Below are positions 62,280 to 64,000 of a stretch of DNA of 64,000 nucleotides, one piece after another. Numbering within the stretch: the first letter of the stretch is position 1; each line of letters opens with the position of its first letter. The stretch is from Prorocentrum cordatum (taxonomy: Eukaryota > Sar > Dinophyceae > Prorocentrales > Prorocentraceae), in the NCBI GenBank assembly GCA_963575745.1, contig CAUYUJ010018866.1, forward strand, positions 117,644-181,643, written 5' to 3'. A program made the position numbers and the translations under genes. The notes below the pieces were generated by a model that was not told where the DNA came from, searched no databases, and saw only the letters and a list, made by a program, of their open reading frames with translations.

Positions 62280-63770
62280 GTGCTGTTTACGCGATGCTGG
62301 ATTAGTTGCAATATGTGGTACCCTGCTCTGTTACGACAGAACTCTGCAATGAGGGTATCGCAGATGGTGTTATGTCAAGCTCATTGCCGTAGGGGTACCA
62401 ATAGTCAGAGAGTTATGCCATGGTACGCTGGTTACGGTGTGCTCTGCCCTCTGTGCATTATTTATGCTATGCCATGTTCTCAGCCGCAAACCGGTAAAGT
62501 CTACACTGTTTGAATCCAGTCGATGCCGCCTTGGTAGCAATACTAACACACTTCCTGTACGCTCTGTTCTGATCTGCGGTGATATACCACACTAGGATCT
62601 GTTATGCAATGGCCTGCGTGTTGATTCAAGTTATGCTAAATGCTGCGCTCTGCAATGCTCTGTTCTATCAAGACATGAAATTTGAATATGCGTTGCGTCC
62701 TCCTGTGTTAAACTATTGTATGCCGAGGTCCGCCATGGTATGTTTTATCACGTTGGGAAATGCTGCGACTCAATATGATGGTATGATCTGATATGCCACT
62801 GGGTAAACGGTATGCTCAATTCTGCTACGCTATGGTATGGTGTGTTCTGTCCTGGTTCGTTATGGTGTGTGGTGTCATGTTATGCGCTGTATGCTCCGTG
62901 ATGTCATTACACGCGTTGTTCTGGTGTGTCCTAACATGTCCTGATCACACATGCTGTGATACGCTACGCGTTGTCATGATATGATTGTGCGGTGTACTAT
63001 GGTGTGCAATGATATAGTGTGGTATGCCACGCGCTGTCACGATATGACTTGTCAATGTATGTAATGATGTGTGCTGTGATGCTGTGCTACGGTGTTATCT
63101 GCTCTGCCATGGTATGCTGTGGCGTGATACGTTCTGTCATGGTGTGGAATGGTATGATGGGTTATTCCATGGTCGCTTATGAGGTGCGGTGTTATGCCTT
63201 TGTTCTCTGCGAGCCATTGTCATAACTCATCGTGGTATGCTATAGTACGGTCTGTTATGGTGTAACAGATGCTGCCACGATGTCCTGTGATGGGTGGCCA
63301 TCTGTGTTGAGCTGGTATATGACATGTTATATGTGCTGTGAAGATATGATATGGTGTGGTGTGGTACACCATGGTATGTTATGATGTGTTATAGTCTGAC
63401 ATGATTCGTTATGGTATGCTCAGCTATGGTATGGTCCGTATGATCAGATATGGCATAGCGGGCGTTGTTACGCTGTGATGCTATGTGTTATGTTATGGAA
63501 TGTCATGCAAGACCGTGGTATGTACAGTTCTGCGATGTGCTAGTATGATGTGCCTACTTTGCCGTGGTGTGCAATACTATGTGTTGTGATGCTGTGTAAT
63601 GGTATGCGCTGCTGTGTCACGGTGCCATAGTATGTTATGCCATGATATAGTATGCCATGTCCGCATATGTTATGTTAGGCGGTGTGGTGCTATGCTCTGT
63701 TCTGTCAAAGTTGGTCGTGGTGCGCTATACTAGGTTCTGCTAGTTTGTACCACCGCTCTGTCACGTTATG
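62280..63770. repeat. degenerate pentamer-like (TATGN) repeat region
   Basis: About 1.5 kb in which TGTTA, TGCTA, TGGTA, TGTGA and TGATA words follow each other largely in steps of five (for example around 63000-63170 and 63590-63720). It gives short Met/Val/Cys/Tyr-rich frames of no evident meaning. Confidence 0.75.
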
Positions 63771-63775
63771 ATTTG

Positions 63776-64000
63776 TCGGCGCGAGGCGGGACACTCGGGG
63801 CAACTCGGGGGACCGGGGGATCTGGCGGCCGCGGTATGCAGAGTGGCGCGAGGCGGGACAACTGGGGACACTCGGGGGACCAGGGGATCTGGCGGCCGCG
63901 GTATGCAGCGTGGTGCGAGCCGGGACTCTCGAAGGAAACTCGGTGGACCTGGCAGCTGGCGGCCGCGGTATACAAGCTGGACGGGCCGGGAGGTCTACTA
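63776..64000. repeat. 67-bp tandem repeat running off the window
   Basis: GCGGCCGCGGTAT recurs at 63825, 63892 and 63959, each 67 bp apart. Each unit also has GGCGGGAC(A)A and CTCGGGGGACC. The array continues past the window end. Confidence 0.92.

Noticed and set aside
62265-63225. Short Met/Cys/Tyr-rich frames as small genes
   Set aside because: They are readings of the degenerate pentamer region; the Met and Val excess comes from repeated ATG/GTG words.

Overview
The window looks like a piece of a dinoflagellate nuclear genome (genus not determinable). The reasons are the GC-rich, microsatellite-saturated sequence, the near absence of intact genes, and decayed retroelement proteins whose domain order and sequence style match elements I know from dinoflagellate genomes. 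Two 100-N scaffold gaps (11499-11598, 36401-36500) show it is a draft assembly. Most long open frames are only readings of triplet repeats (poly-Ser, Leu, Pro, Gly, Glu, Asn) and are not annotated as genes.

Layout. 1-22 kb: low-gene DNA with CTC/GGA/CAT/GAC tracts, a LINE RNase H relic (3.05-4.18 kb), an inverted pair of 18-bp minisatellites (9.8-10.7 kb), a few weak coding candidates (5.2-5.4 kb minus, 8.1-8.5 kb plus, 11.1-11.5 kb plus, 14.9-15.7 kb minus, 19.7-20.8 kb minus) and many short terminal-inverted-repeat (TIR) elements. 22.46-31.25 kb: a decayed tyrosine-recombinase (YR) retroelement with gag-like, reverse transcriptase, RNase H-like, methylase-like and YR relics in order. Its ends look like split direct repeats (A1 ... 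B1-A2-B2). 31.4-36.6 kb: foldback elements, GGA/CTC tracts and a gap. 36.6-44.6 kb: a decayed LINE (zinc-ribbon/coiled-coil N-terminus, endonuclease, reverse transcriptase, CCHC-like finger, RNase H, C-terminal Cys-rich domain) interrupted by six TIR elements of four families. 44.85-45.5 kb: a Cys-rich coding candidate split by a seventh TIR insertion. 45.8-51 kb: more TIR elements, a 61-bp-arm palindrome and microsatellites. 51.2-58.75 kb: a compound satellite (AAC tract, 53-bp repeats, about 45 copies of a 63-bp repeat, then three 1.1-1.3 kb units each opening with an AAC tract). 58.8-64 kb: GTC/CTC, polypurine, AGT, degenerate pentamer and 67-bp repeats.

The most informative theme is the set of short non-autonomous TIR elements. 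I label them F1 to F12 (local names; F10 is not used). Several have visible target-site duplications: TA for F1 (CAGT ends, Tc1/mariner-like), 5 bp for F2, 8 bp for F3, F4 and F8. Because several sit inside recognisable retroelement reading frames, their insertion points and order can be read directly. One F1 copy is nested in an F4 copy, and one F3 copy is positioned so that a GC-AG splice would remove it exactly.
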